From: Alloacidobacterium dinghuense
GTDB taxonomy: Bacteria; Acidobacteriota; Terriglobia; Terriglobales; Acidobacteriaceae
Assembly: GCF_014274465.1 (NCBI RefSeq)
Contig: NZ_CP060394.1
Coordinates: 4,278,001-4,342,000, forward strand
Direction: 5' to 3'
DNA length: 64,000 nucleotides
Positions 56,418-64,000 of this stretch are shown here, piece by piece; the first letter of the stretch is position 1; the number at the start of each line of letters is the position of its first letter. A program made the position numbers and the translations under genes. The notes beneath the pieces were generated by a model. The model saw nothing but the letters and a program-made list of their open reading frames with translations, was not told where the DNA came from and did not search any database.

Positions 56418-56436
56418 ACGTCGCAGATTGCGGCGT
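56418..56436 (-). terminator. Hairpin with T-run on the minus strand
   Basis: ACGTCGCA and TGCGGCGT pair with one mismatch around a 3-nt loop, and TTTTT follows in the minus direction. No minus-strand gene lies upstream of it, so it could stop stray transcription before the str promoter or act as an attenuator. A perfect hairpin GTTTGGCG/CGCCAAAC at 56476-56499 lies just outside it. Confidence 0.45.
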
Positions 56437-56639
56437 CTTCTCTCCAGAAACTTCCCACTTATATCCAGAATAGCAGGTTTGGCGAGAAAACACGCCAAAC
56501 TGATTTCGCTTGCAAGTAGCTTTATTTGAATAGCTTACGCGTGCCAACGCAGGCGATGGGACTTGACAGCGAATTCTGCCAATTCCATGAATAGCGTCAG
56601 CGGCCTTTATTCCTTCGCTGTCTGCTACTATCCCGCATT

Positions 56640-58739
56640 ATGTCCCTTCGCAAGCCGATTGTGTTCCTCGCCTGTCTTTTGTCAGGCGCTACCGCTCTCG
56701 CCCAGACACCGGCCGCTGCCCCGGCAAAAGATCCGCGCATCGGCCAGATCATTTCCCAACTCGAAGCGGTTCGCGCTCCCCGACAGACCGCGATTTCCCC
56801 CAACAGCAACTGGGTAGCATGGGTCGTGCGTGCGGAGGAAGGTCGGGGTTCCGTGATCGAAGCTGCGCCGGTCAGCAATCCGTCGTCTACCTTCCAGGTC
56901 ACGGCCTGCGCAGAGGGCAAGCAGGGCGAGGAGAATGAGATCGCCTGGTCACCGGATTCGAAAACGCTGGCCTTCTTCTCCGATTGCAACAGCGAGCATC
57001 AGCAGGGGCTTTACCTTGAAGAGCCAGCGGCGAAGACTCCGGCGCGGCGCCTGACGACATTCCATGGATATGCGGATTCCCCGCAGTGGTCGTCGGACGG
57101 GAAATTTATCGGCTTGCTTTATGTTGAAGGGGCGACTCGTCCCTCCGGAGCGCTTGCCGCAATGAAGCCGCCAGCGGGAGTGATTGGAGTTGAGGGACTT
57201 GAAATTCAGCGCGTCGCCGTTGTGGATACTGCCTCGGGAGACCTCTCCCAAATCACGCCTGCCAACCTGCATGTCTATGAGTTCAACTGGTCTCGGGATT
57301 CGAAGAAACTGGCGTACATTGCTGCGCAACCTCCGGGAGAGAACAACTGGTGGGTCGCCAAGCTCTATACGCAGCCATTTATGCCGGGAACAAAGCCTTT
57401 TGCGGGAGGCCGCGCCACGTTCGACCCGAGCATAGTAGTTGATCCAACCACCGGCCACAGCCCCGTCTTCGGCCTGCAACTCGCCGTTCCTCGTTGGTCG
57501 CCTGACGGCTCGCAGATCGCCTTTATCGCAGGATTGATGTCCGATCAGGGCTCAACTGGCGGCGATCTCTACGTGGTTCCTGCAACTGGAGGGGAGCCGA
57601 TCAACATGACTCCCGGGCAGACTGCTACAACCAGTTGGATTTCCTGGCCCAGACCCGGTGAAATTCAATACTCAGCCATTCGTGGAGGCTCCAGCGAGTT
57701 CAATACTCTGGTACTCGATAGGCCCACCGATACGGTCAAGCAGCACACCGTTCTCAATTTTCAATTTCCAGCCAACATCGGTGATGGACGGCTCATGATG
57801 AGTCTCTCAGATGGAGGTGGTGATTTCGCCTTCATCAAGAGTTCATTCTCTGAAGCACCAGAGGTTTGGGTCGCCAGAGACGTCGATGGGGAATGCGCGA
57901 AAGACTGCTATGAATTCCAGCAGATCACCCATTACAACGACAACCTGAAGCCCTCGTGGGGCAAATCCGAGTCTGTAACTTGGAAAAACGACGGCTATGA
58001 CGTGCAGGGCTGGCTGCTCTACCCTGCCAATTACGATCCGGCAAAGAAATATCCGCTGATTGTTATGGTTCATGGCGGACCGTCGGCAGCGGCGACGCCG
58101 CACTGGCCGGGAGCCGGCTTTGGGGCAGCGCCATTCTCTGCGCTCGGCTACTTTGTGCTTGAGCCGAACCCGCGCGGCAGCTACGGACAGGGCGAGAAGT
58201 TCACCCAGGCCAATCGCAAGGACTTCGGCTATGGCGACCTGCGGGACATTCTTGCCGGGGTCCATACCGTGGCCAATAAATACTCGGTCGATCCGGAACG
58301 CGTCGGGATCACTGGCTGGAGCTATGGCGGATTTATGACCATGTTCGCGGTTACGCAGACGAACCGCTTCCGCGCGGCCGTGGCCGGCGCGGGCATCGCC
58401 AACTGGCAGAGCTACTATGGCGAAAACTCCATCGACCAATGGATGATCCCGTTCTTTGGCGCATCGGTTTATGACGATCCGGCTGTTTACGCTAAGAGTT
58501 CAGCCATTAACTTCATCCATAAGGTCAAGACGCCTACGCTTGTGGTTGTGGGCGACCGCGATGGCGAATGCCCGATGCCGCAATCCTTTGAATTCTGGCA
58601 TGCGCTGCGCGATCAGCATGTGCCGACGCAACTGGTCGTCTATCCCAATGAAGGCCATCACTTTGTCTCGCGCGATCATCAACGCGACGTGCTGGAACGC
58701 GCACTGAGTTGGTTCGAGCAATACATGCCAGCGCAATGA
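56640..58739 (+). CDS. Secreted S9-family prolyl oligopeptidase
   Basis: A 699-aa serine peptidase with a signal peptide (MSLRKPIVFLACLLSGATALAQ). A beta-propeller of WD40/PD40-like blades covers about residues 40-430 (WSPDSKTLAFFSDC, WSRDSKKLAYIA, WSPDGSQIAFIAG). An alpha/beta hydrolase domain follows, with HGGPSAAATPHW, the nucleophile elbow GWSYGGFM (Ser561), the acid near GDRDGECP (Asp641) and the catalytic His in NEGHHF (His673). It fits acylaminoacyl-peptidase/DPP-IV relatives that degrade short peptides outside the cytoplasm. It is a single gene, ended by a strong hairpin. Confidence 0.95.
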   Translation: MSLRKPIVFLACLLSGATALAQTPAAAPAKDPRIGQIISQLEAVRAPRQTAISPNSNWVAWVVRAEEGRGSVIEAAPVSNPSSTFQVTACAEGKQGEENEIAWSPDSKTLAFFSDCNSEHQQGLYLEEPAAKTPARRLTTFHGYADSPQWSSDGKFIGLLYVEGATRPSGALAAMKPPAGVIGVEGLEIQRVAVVDTASGDLSQITPANLHVYEFNWSRDSKKLAYIAAQPPGENNWWVAKLYTQPFMPGTKPFAGGRATFDPSIVVDPTTGHSPVFGLQLAVPRWSPDGSQIAFIAGLMSDQGSTGGDLYVVPATGGEPINMTPGQTATTSWISWPRPGEIQYSAIRGGSSEFNTLVLDRPTDTVKQHTVLNFQFPANIGDGRLMMSLSDGGGDFAFIKSSFSEAPEVWVARDVDGECAKDCYEFQQITHYNDNLKPSWGKSESVTWKNDGYDVQGWLLYPANYDPAKKYPLIVMVHGGPSAAATPHWPGAGFGAAPFSALGYFVLEPNPRGSYGQGEKFTQANRKDFGYGDLRDILAGVHTVANKYSVDPERVGITGWSYGGFMTMFAVTQTNRFRAAVAGAGIANWQSYYGENSIDQWMIPFFGASVYDDPAVYAKSSAINFIHKVKTPTLVVVGDRDGECPMPQSFEFWHALRDQHVPTQLVVYPNEGHHFVSRDHQRDVLERALSWFEQYMPAQ

Positions 58740-58752
58740 CCTGATAGCGAAC

Positions 58753-58787
58753 AAGATAATGCCCGGTCACAGGCCGGGCATTATCTT
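58753..58787 (+). terminator. Rho-independent terminator of the S9 peptidase
   Basis: A perfect 14-bp stem, AAGATAATGCCCGG with CCGGGCATTATCTT, around a 7-nt loop. It begins 14 bp after the stop codon. Only a short T-run follows, but the stem is very stable. Confidence 0.85.
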
Positions 58788-59085
58788 TGGATCCGTCAGT
58801 TCGGTCCCGCGATATGCTTCACTGCAGTTCACACCCCCCTTGAACAAGTTTTTCTGTTGACGCAACCGTAACCGTGTGGCAGATTAGGGGGGCTGTTTCA
58901 GAGACACGTATGCAACAACCCGCTGCTTTTTCCTGTCGCTGCTGAATTCTTTCCTCGCGCATTCTGCTGAGGTTGTAAGTCCTTCTCAGTTCATCGGTCA
59001 CTTCTGTGGTGCCTCGCTGCGTTCGCATTCCCCCCTCCGGCGAACGTAAACCCTCACACCTTCCCACGCAGGAGATGGAACTCTC
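58788..59085. other. Intergenic region before the sedolisin gene
   Basis: This 298-bp region has no supported gene. Apart from the ribosome-binding site GGAG near 59070 nothing stands out. Confidence 0.5.
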
Positions 59086-61131
59086 ATGTTGCGAAAAGCT
59101 AATTTCTCAAATTGGGCCTGGGCTTGCAGTGTATCTATTGCATGCACTTTGCTTGCCGGCCCCGCACTTCACGCACAAACGCAGATTGAACGCGCGCCCA
59201 TCGCCGATTTTTCTTCCGATCATGGTCCGATTCACCCTCTTCAGGAAATCACTCTTACGGTGCATCTGAAGGTGCGCAATCAGGCAGCCTTCGACAAGGC
59301 TGTCGAAGATCTTTACAGCCCTGGCTCACCCACCTATCACCAGTGGATGACAGACAGCGACCTGGCCCGGTTTGCGCCGTCACCGGCCGAGATTGAGACC
59401 GTGAAGAAAGAGCTTGTGTCGAACGGCCTTTCGATTCTCTCTGTCGGCTCCGACAATCTCTCCATTCGTGTCCGCGGTGCGGCTTCGAGTGTTGAGAGGG
59501 CATTCCAGACGCAGATTCATGAATTTGAACGCGAGGGCAAGACTTTCCACGCCAACGTAACGCCGGCGAGACTGGCTGGCCCGGCTGGCTCGTTGGTGCG
59601 TAGCGTCACCGGACTCAGCGATATGAAACTTAAGCCACTGATCAAATATCAGCTTGATCCTAGAACGGGTAAGCCGCACACCGCGCCGGCCAAGCTGCCA
59701 GTTGCCACACTTAAGCAGGTCAGCGGCGGATGGTCTGGAATTGCGACCAACGACTGCTTCTCGAGCCCTTCATCAGTCACGCTCACTACAGCCGGAGCCA
59801 CCCTGCCTGTCGGGATCTATTTTGGGAATAACTATGACACAGCCTTCAACGACACCCCATCGATTTCCTGCTCCTGGACTCCATCGCAACTCCAGACTCA
59901 TTACGGCCTGGATAAGGCATATAAGGCGGGTCTTGACGGAACCAAACAGACGATCGTGATCCTCGATGGCCCAACAGATGGGACAGAATTGACGACCGAT
60001 CTTGCTCTATTCTCCAAGCTCTCCGGTCTTCCGGCAATCAATTCTTCGAACTTCCAGATTCTCTATCCAGACGGCAAGCCAAGCGCTCTGGCGCTGCAAG
60101 TTGAAAATGTGCAGGACGAATCGTCACTCGATGTTCAGTGGGTTCATGCAATGGCTCCCAAGGCCAAGATCGTCATCGAAATACTGCCTACGACAGACTG
60201 GACGGAATTTGAGTTCGCGATCGACTTCACCAGGCAAAACAAAATCGGCAATGTGATGTCGGTTAGCTACGGTTTGCCGGAAGCTCTTTTTGGGGCCTTT
60301 ACTGTTCAAGGATTTGAGCAAGTGTTGAAGAAGGCTGCGGCTGCCGGTATCGCCGCCGCCTTCTCCAGCGGAGACGGTGGTGACGAAGGAATCGGCTCGC
60401 CTAGCGGTGGCGGCGCACTCTATCCCTCGACATCAGCCTTCGTCACGGCTGTTGGCGGAACGAGCATCGGCATCCCCAATGGAACAACAACCGGAGCGGA
60501 AGTCGGCTGGGGCAACAATGTCACTTTCCTCTCTTTTGCAACCAATGCAGTCTTAGACCCGCCACAGGGGCTGGGAAATTACGCTGGAGCAGGAGGAGGC
60601 GTGAGCGGCTTCATTGCCAAACCATCCTGGCAAAAGTCCTTCCCTGGGACGACACGACAAGCTCCGGATATTGCAGCCCTGGCTGATCCATTCACCGGGG
60701 TGGTCTTTGTTCTGGGAGGCACTCCCATGGCCGGCATCGGCGGAACCAGTTTGGCGGCGCCTATCTTTTCCAGCATCTGGGCAATTGCGGATCAAAAGGC
60801 TGGAAAGCCTCTTGGGCAGGCCGCTCCTATGCTCGCAGGTCTTGCCCCATCGGTTATCAATGACGTCGTCCCCGTGAGCAGTGTCACAAACGTCTCTGGC
60901 GTCATCGTTGATTCGAATGGTTCAACCTTTTATTCATCCAACGATCTGCTTCCTCCGCTCTTCACCACAACGAAATATGTCAGCGCGTTCTGGAATCTGG
61001 GCGGTGAGTATGTCGACCTCAGCTTCGGCACGGATACATCGCTGACGGTGACGAAAGGCTGGGATAACGTAACCGGCTGGGGAGTTCCCGACGGACTCTC
61101 CTTCATCACGGCTGCAGCCAAAGCAAAGTAG
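59086..61131 (+). CDS. Secreted sedolisin-family (S53) serine-carboxyl peptidase
   Basis: A 681-aa acid protease. A signal peptide (CSVSIACTLLAGPALHAQ) is followed by a Pro-kumamolisin activation domain at about residues 30-190 (LYSPGSPTYHQWMTDSDLARFAPS). The catalytic domain then begins near QTHYGLDKAYKAG. The catalytic Glu345 and Asp349 are in ESSLDVQW (E-x3-D) and the nucleophile Ser555 is in GGTSLAAP, the S53 hallmark. The calcium-site region near the C-terminus (GWDNVTGWGVPDG) is present. Acid-stable S53 proteases fit the acidic habitats of Acidobacteriota. It is a single gene with GGAG upstream. Confidence 0.95.
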   Translation: MLRKANFSNWAWACSVSIACTLLAGPALHAQTQIERAPIADFSSDHGPIHPLQEITLTVHLKVRNQAAFDKAVEDLYSPGSPTYHQWMTDSDLARFAPSPAEIETVKKELVSNGLSILSVGSDNLSIRVRGAASSVERAFQTQIHEFEREGKTFHANVTPARLAGPAGSLVRSVTGLSDMKLKPLIKYQLDPRTGKPHTAPAKLPVATLKQVSGGWSGIATNDCFSSPSSVTLTTAGATLPVGIYFGNNYDTAFNDTPSISCSWTPSQLQTHYGLDKAYKAGLDGTKQTIVILDGPTDGTELTTDLALFSKLSGLPAINSSNFQILYPDGKPSALALQVENVQDESSLDVQWVHAMAPKAKIVIEILPTTDWTEFEFAIDFTRQNKIGNVMSVSYGLPEALFGAFTVQGFEQVLKKAAAAGIAAAFSSGDGGDEGIGSPSGGGALYPSTSAFVTAVGGTSIGIPNGTTTGAEVGWGNNVTFLSFATNAVLDPPQGLGNYAGAGGGVSGFIAKPSWQKSFPGTTRQAPDIAALADPFTGVVFVLGGTPMAGIGGTSLAAPIFSSIWAIADQKAGKPLGQAAPMLAGLAPSVINDVVPVSSVTNVSGVIVDSNGSTFYSSNDLLPPLFTTTKYVSAFWNLGGEYVDLSFGTDTSLTVTKGWDNVTGWGVPDGLSFITAAAKAK

Positions 61132-61157
61132 TTGCCGCTGCGGCACAGAGAAACAGG

Positions 61158-61184
61158 GTGGTGGGCTGATCTTCGGCCCACCAC
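61158..61184. terminator. Hairpin after the sedolisin gene
   Basis: GTGGTGGGC and GCCCACCAC form a perfect 9-bp stem around a 9-nt loop, 26 bp after the stop. The T-run is poor, but the position fits a terminator. Confidence 0.65.
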
Positions 61185-61428
61185 GCTTGCAACTTTCAAT
61201 TACCGAGGGCGAAGAGAGCTGATACATCTTCGCTACAAGAATCAGACTCGAGATAAGAAAATTTTCCTGCCGGTGGTGAGAGCGCTCGAAGGCGGTTCAT
61301 GGTGAAACGCGACTACATATGGGATCACTATGGCCACAACAGACGAAAAATCTGGCAGGAATACGAGAAGAGTTCTTTTGCAATGCACGCCAATGATAAC
61401 GAATCGATGGCGATGGAATTGAGGAACC
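61185..61428. other. Intergenic region before the repeat protein
   Basis: No supported gene. It contains the upstream signals of the next gene, with GAGGAACC just before its start. Confidence 0.5.
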
Positions 61429-62559
61429 ATGATGTCGAAAGAGCGTGTGTTTATTGTGGCATTGCTGTTCGTCGGCCTTGTCTCGGCCCTCCATGGGCAA
61501 AACATCATTACGTTTGATGTTCCGAACGCTGTTTATACGGATCCAACAGGGATCAATCCTTCAGGACAGATTACAGGCGACTATTCGGGTGCGGACCTTA
61601 TGCACCATGGATTTCTGCGAGAAAGAAATGGCGCCATTATCAGGTTCGACGTGGCTGGTTCCACGGAGACTTTTCCAACAGCAATTGATACGCTGGGAAA
61701 TGTGATTGGGTACTCCGATGGCCCGACCAGTCAACCGGAACCTTTGGTTTTTAACACCATTCGGGGTTTCATACGGCACCCGAATGGAACGATCGTGCTC
61801 TTTGATGCATGCTCTTCCGCTCGGCCGCCTTTTCTTGAAAACGGTGAGACATTTCCTCGGGCGACAAATGCATTCGGCGAGATCGTTGGGCAATGCCAGC
61901 AAACCATTGATATTGACACCTTCGACTATGGCTTCGTCCGACAGCCAAACGGGACGGCGGCGCCAATAAATACAATCGCTGCTTGCGAAAACCGCGTTCT
62001 CGGCTTTACGGATGCCGTGGCTGTAAACCTGAGCGGTCACGTCACTGGGTCATGTTCGAATGGACCGGGGCCGAAACTTGGCTTTGTGCAAAACCCGGAT
62101 GGCGCCATCACTACATTCAATGTGGATGATGTAGCTGAGGCAACGTCGACCAAACCGACCGCAATCAGCCAGAGTGGGCAGATCACGGGAATTTATACCG
62201 ATGTTCAGGGGACCGAGCAGGCGTTTCTGCGGCAGCGAAACGGTACGATTAGTCTGTTCAGCGTTGGGAATGCTGTTGCTACAAACCCTCAGGGGATTAG
62301 CCCGGCAGGCAGGATCGCGGGTTTCTGGGTAGACGGAAACAACGAGGATCACGGATTTGTCAGAAAAGAAAATGGCCACAGCGTGTCCTTTGATGTTCCT
62401 GGCGCTACCGATACCACTCCTGTTGCTCTGAAAAACGGCATGATAACGGGTCATTACTCAACAGCAAACGGCGATGTTCACGGATTCTTTGTACGCATTG
62501 AGGATCTGCTAGAGCAACACCATCACGGATGGGATATGACCGATTTGGATCTTCCCTAG
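61429..62559 (+). CDS. Secreted HAF-repeat-like beta-propeller protein
   Basis: A 376-aa exported protein with a signal peptide (VFIVALLFVGLVSALHGQ). The rest is a tandem repeat of about 45-50 residues with the pattern ITGxYxDxxGxxHGFLRxxNGTIxxFDVxGA..TxPxxIN, for example QITGDYSGADLMHHGFLRER, RIAGFWVDGNNEDHGFVRKE and MITGHYSTANGDVHGFFVRI, about seven copies. This is the HAF/extracellular-repeat pattern, which probably folds as a beta-propeller. No catalytic motif was seen. It stands alone between the sedolisin and the lipoprotein genes on the same strand. The function is unknown. Confidence 0.85.
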   Translation: MMSKERVFIVALLFVGLVSALHGQNIITFDVPNAVYTDPTGINPSGQITGDYSGADLMHHGFLRERNGAIIRFDVAGSTETFPTAIDTLGNVIGYSDGPTSQPEPLVFNTIRGFIRHPNGTIVLFDACSSARPPFLENGETFPRATNAFGEIVGQCQQTIDIDTFDYGFVRQPNGTAAPINTIAACENRVLGFTDAVAVNLSGHVTGSCSNGPGPKLGFVQNPDGAITTFNVDDVAEATSTKPTAISQSGQITGIYTDVQGTEQAFLRQRNGTISLFSVGNAVATNPQGISPAGRIAGFWVDGNNEDHGFVRKENGHSVSFDVPGATDTTPVALKNGMITGHYSTANGDVHGFFVRIEDLLEQHHHGWDMTDLDLP

Positions 62560-62920
62560 GACCTCTTACCAGCGTGCAGGCGCTTCCATCATTGCAGGGC
62601 CCAGGCTCGCAGCGACGAGCGCCTCCGCTCTTTACCGCTCTTGCGCAACTCTTTTCCACAGCGTTCGAAGGGGGGAACTCCAAGCCTGCTTTTTCAACCA
62701 CTCCCCGCAGGCCACGCAGCAGAAGCGGTCCGCCTGTTCCCATGGCTAACGATTAGCCCGCGGCGTATCGATCTCCCTTCGCGGCGGTCCCAATCGCTTG
62801 CTGAAGTCCTTTCAAGCTTTTACACTCAAATTTCGGAACTATATCCTTGAAGAGACTCCCAGAGAATCTCTGGCAGTGACAACCGTCTGCGTGGCGAGTC
62901 CATACAGACGGGGAGGTTTC
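62560..62920. other. Intergenic region with structured leader of the lipoprotein gene
   Basis: This 361-bp region has no supported gene. Near its end two hairpins precede the next gene: CCAGAG-aat-CTCTGG (62859-62873) and CCGTCTG...CAGACGG (62883-62911). The second overlaps the first base of the GGGAGG ribosome-binding site at 62911-62916. Confidence 0.6.
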
Positions 62921-64000
62921 ATGCAGCGGTTTTTCGCCCTGATTGCTTTATTTGTACTTTCGATTCCCGTCGGCATCTCCATCGCAGGCTGTGGTGGCAC
63001 AAACCCTAACAACTATTGCATCAAGAATGGCCACGGATACGGTGAGAAGGTCACAGACCTTGACCACATCAACCTGGGACCGGCGTCGACCGGAATCTCC
63101 CTTTCTTATGGGCAGACCGGCCAGGTAAATCAGCCTACCGGCTTCAACTGCAATGGCGGCACGGTCAGCGTCGCACACTATGTTTACGGCACAACGAACC
63201 TGAACCTCGCCGACATTAATCCGTCGACCGGTGCGATCTGCGCCGGCACATGGAACCGTCACAGCGCCTCAGGGATCCCGGACTTCACCATCTGCACGCC
63301 GCCAACGCAGCCGGGAGTCGCTCAGGTCACGGCAAGCGCTTCGGCGGTGACCAGCAATCCGATCAGCATCTATATTCATCCGGCGGTCACGGCGATCACG
63401 ATCGGCTCCCAGACAGCCTGCGTCTCCCAAAACCAGACGTTAAATTATCCGGGAACAACCACGCCCATGCCGCTGACGGTGAATACGCAGGTCTTTGGTC
63501 CCGACGGCGTGACTATCCCTTCCCAATACGTGGGCACCGTCACCTACAACCCTGTAAATAGCAGTATCGTCACCATTAACAACACGACAGACACCACAAG
63601 CACGAATCCTGTAAATGGTCTCGCCACCGCCCTCCAGCCTGGGTCGACGGTCATCAACGCCGTGCTCGCAGGCACCACCTCTGCCGCCGGATATTTCTTC
63701 ACTTGTCCGCCAGCCAGCATTGGACTCACGCTCAACGGCTCAACGGGTATGCCTACTCCCGTGACCGTGACCGCCAGCAGCCCGCAGAATCTCCTGGCGA
63801 ATATTCCTGACACAACCGGGACCGGCATCAGCGGCCTCTCGCTGGACTACACCTCGACGCAGCCCAAACAGATCTCCGTCAGCAGTTCCGGTACGGTGAC
63901 CGCTACCTTCCCGACGACCACCACGATTACGGCAATATGCCAACCCGGCACGTGCAATCCCGCGCCGGTAAATATCATCGGCCAGCTGGGAACCGGCCTG
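62921..64000 (+). CDS. Lipoprotein with Ig-like (Big_2-type) repeats, 3'-partial
   Basis: A frame open from ATG 62921 to the window edge (360 codons visible). The N-terminus MQRFFALIALFVLSIPVGIS, continuing IAGC, is a lipoprotein signal with the acylated Cys at residue 24. The mature part is Thr/Ser/Asn-rich and Gly-rich with several bacterial-Ig-like beta-sandwich stretches (ITIGSQTACVSQNQTLNYPG, then PASIGLTLNGSTGMPTPVTV), and Cys pairs in places. GGGAGG precedes the start by 4 nt. The role is unknown; an envelope-anchored surface or adhesion protein is likely. It follows the HAF-like gene on the same strand. Confidence 0.85.
   Translation, partial: MQRFFALIALFVLSIPVGISIAGCGGTNPNNYCIKNGHGYGEKVTDLDHINLGPASTGISLSYGQTGQVNQPTGFNCNGGTVSVAHYVYGTTNLNLADINPSTGAICAGTWNRHSASGIPDFTICTPPTQPGVAQVTASASAVTSNPISIYIHPAVTAITIGSQTACVSQNQTLNYPGTTTPMPLTVNTQVFGPDGVTIPSQYVGTVTYNPVNSSIVTINNTTDTTSTNPVNGLATALQPGSTVINAVLAGTTSAAGYFFTCPPASIGLTLNGSTGMPTPVTVTASSPQNLLANIPDTTGTGISGLSLDYTSTQPKQISVSSSGTVTATFPTTTTITAICQPGTCNPAPVNIIGQLGTGL

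Larger units (their letters stand above)
55673..56639. other. Long intergenic region: str-operon leader, promoter and repeats
   Basis: A 967-bp region between rpsL (minus) and the S9 peptidase (plus). From rpsL outward it holds a structured leader (55673-56087) and a sigma70-like promoter at 56094-56122. Beyond these are a C/G-rich repeat block at 56301-56404 and two hairpins at 56418-56436 and 56476-56499. An 84-codon minus frame at 55683-55937 lies in the leader and has no recognisable domain or ribosome-binding site. Confidence 0.65.

Noticed and set aside
62859-62916. Known riboswitch class before the lipoprotein gene
   Set aside because: The sequence does not contain the conserved elements of c-di-GMP, fluoride or guanidine riboswitches as recalled; only hairpins are supported.

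Overview
The window reads as chromosomal DNA of an Acidobacteriota member, probably family Acidobacteriaceae (Terriglobus/Granulicella/Edaphobacter-like). This placement is inferred from gene content, since there is no rRNA gene. The supporting features are an Oar-type TonB-dependent receptor with an N-terminal carboxypeptidase-regulatory domain, neighbouring TPR and ASPIC/UnbV (CRTAC1) proteins, an ECF41 sigma factor, a sedolisin (S53) protease, several secreted CarboxypepD-regulatory proteins, and zinc-binding versions of ribosomal proteins S4, S14, L24 and L36. No tRNA, rRNA, CRISPR array, insertion sequence or prophage was seen.

Layout. 1-1780: DNA repair (5'-truncated dinB and an Fpg/Nei-like glycosylase). 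1807-18867: an accessory carbohydrate-uptake region. It holds a TonB receptor/TPR/CRTAC1 cluster, a divergent GH30 hydrolase, a LacI repressor, a large tandem beta-helix (GH55/pectate-lyase-like) protein and a divergent PfkB sugar kinase. The two divergent promoter regions share a perfect LacI-type palindrome, ACAANCGNTTGT, which ties these genes into one predicted regulon. An ECF41 sigma factor/cupin/NAD(P)-binding protein module (10750-13019) sits inside this region and carries a good ECF41-type promoter in front of the cupin. 18942-24506: infB-nusA-rimP. 24702-29656: a small membrane protein, a class II aldolase, a DinB-fold protein, two tandem secreted DUF4097-like proteins and guaB. 30103-33425: two translationally coupled secreted CarboxypepD-regulatory proteins.

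33489-55672: one uninterrupted str-S10-spc-alpha super-cluster on the minus strand, in transcription order rpsL, rpsG, fusA, tuf, rpsJ, rplC, rplD, rplW, rplB, rpsS, rplV, rpsC, rplP, rpmC, rpsQ, rplN, rplX, rplE, rpsN, rpsH, rplF, rplR, rpsE, rpmD, rplO, secY, adk, map, infA, rpmJ, rpsM, rpsK, rpsD, rpoA, rplQ. Two things stand out. The tuf gene is broken by two small deletions near 51818 and 51765. At least eight spacers carry a related hairpin-forming repeat that directly abuts the upstream gene's stop codon. A likely sigma70 promoter and a roughly 400-nt structured leader precede rpsL.

55673-64000: a long intergenic region with repeats, then secreted hydrolases and surface proteins: an S9 prolyl oligopeptidase, an S53 sedolisin, a HAF-repeat-like protein, and a lipoprotein with Ig-like repeats that runs off the right edge.

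The most interesting signals are the predicted LacI regulon, the ECF41 promoter, the stop-codon-abutting repeat family and the broken tuf. I did not find a clearly unprecedented enzymatic system. The best candidate for an undescribed functional unit is the LacI-controlled TonB receptor/TPR/CRTAC1/GH30/beta-helix/PfkB locus.
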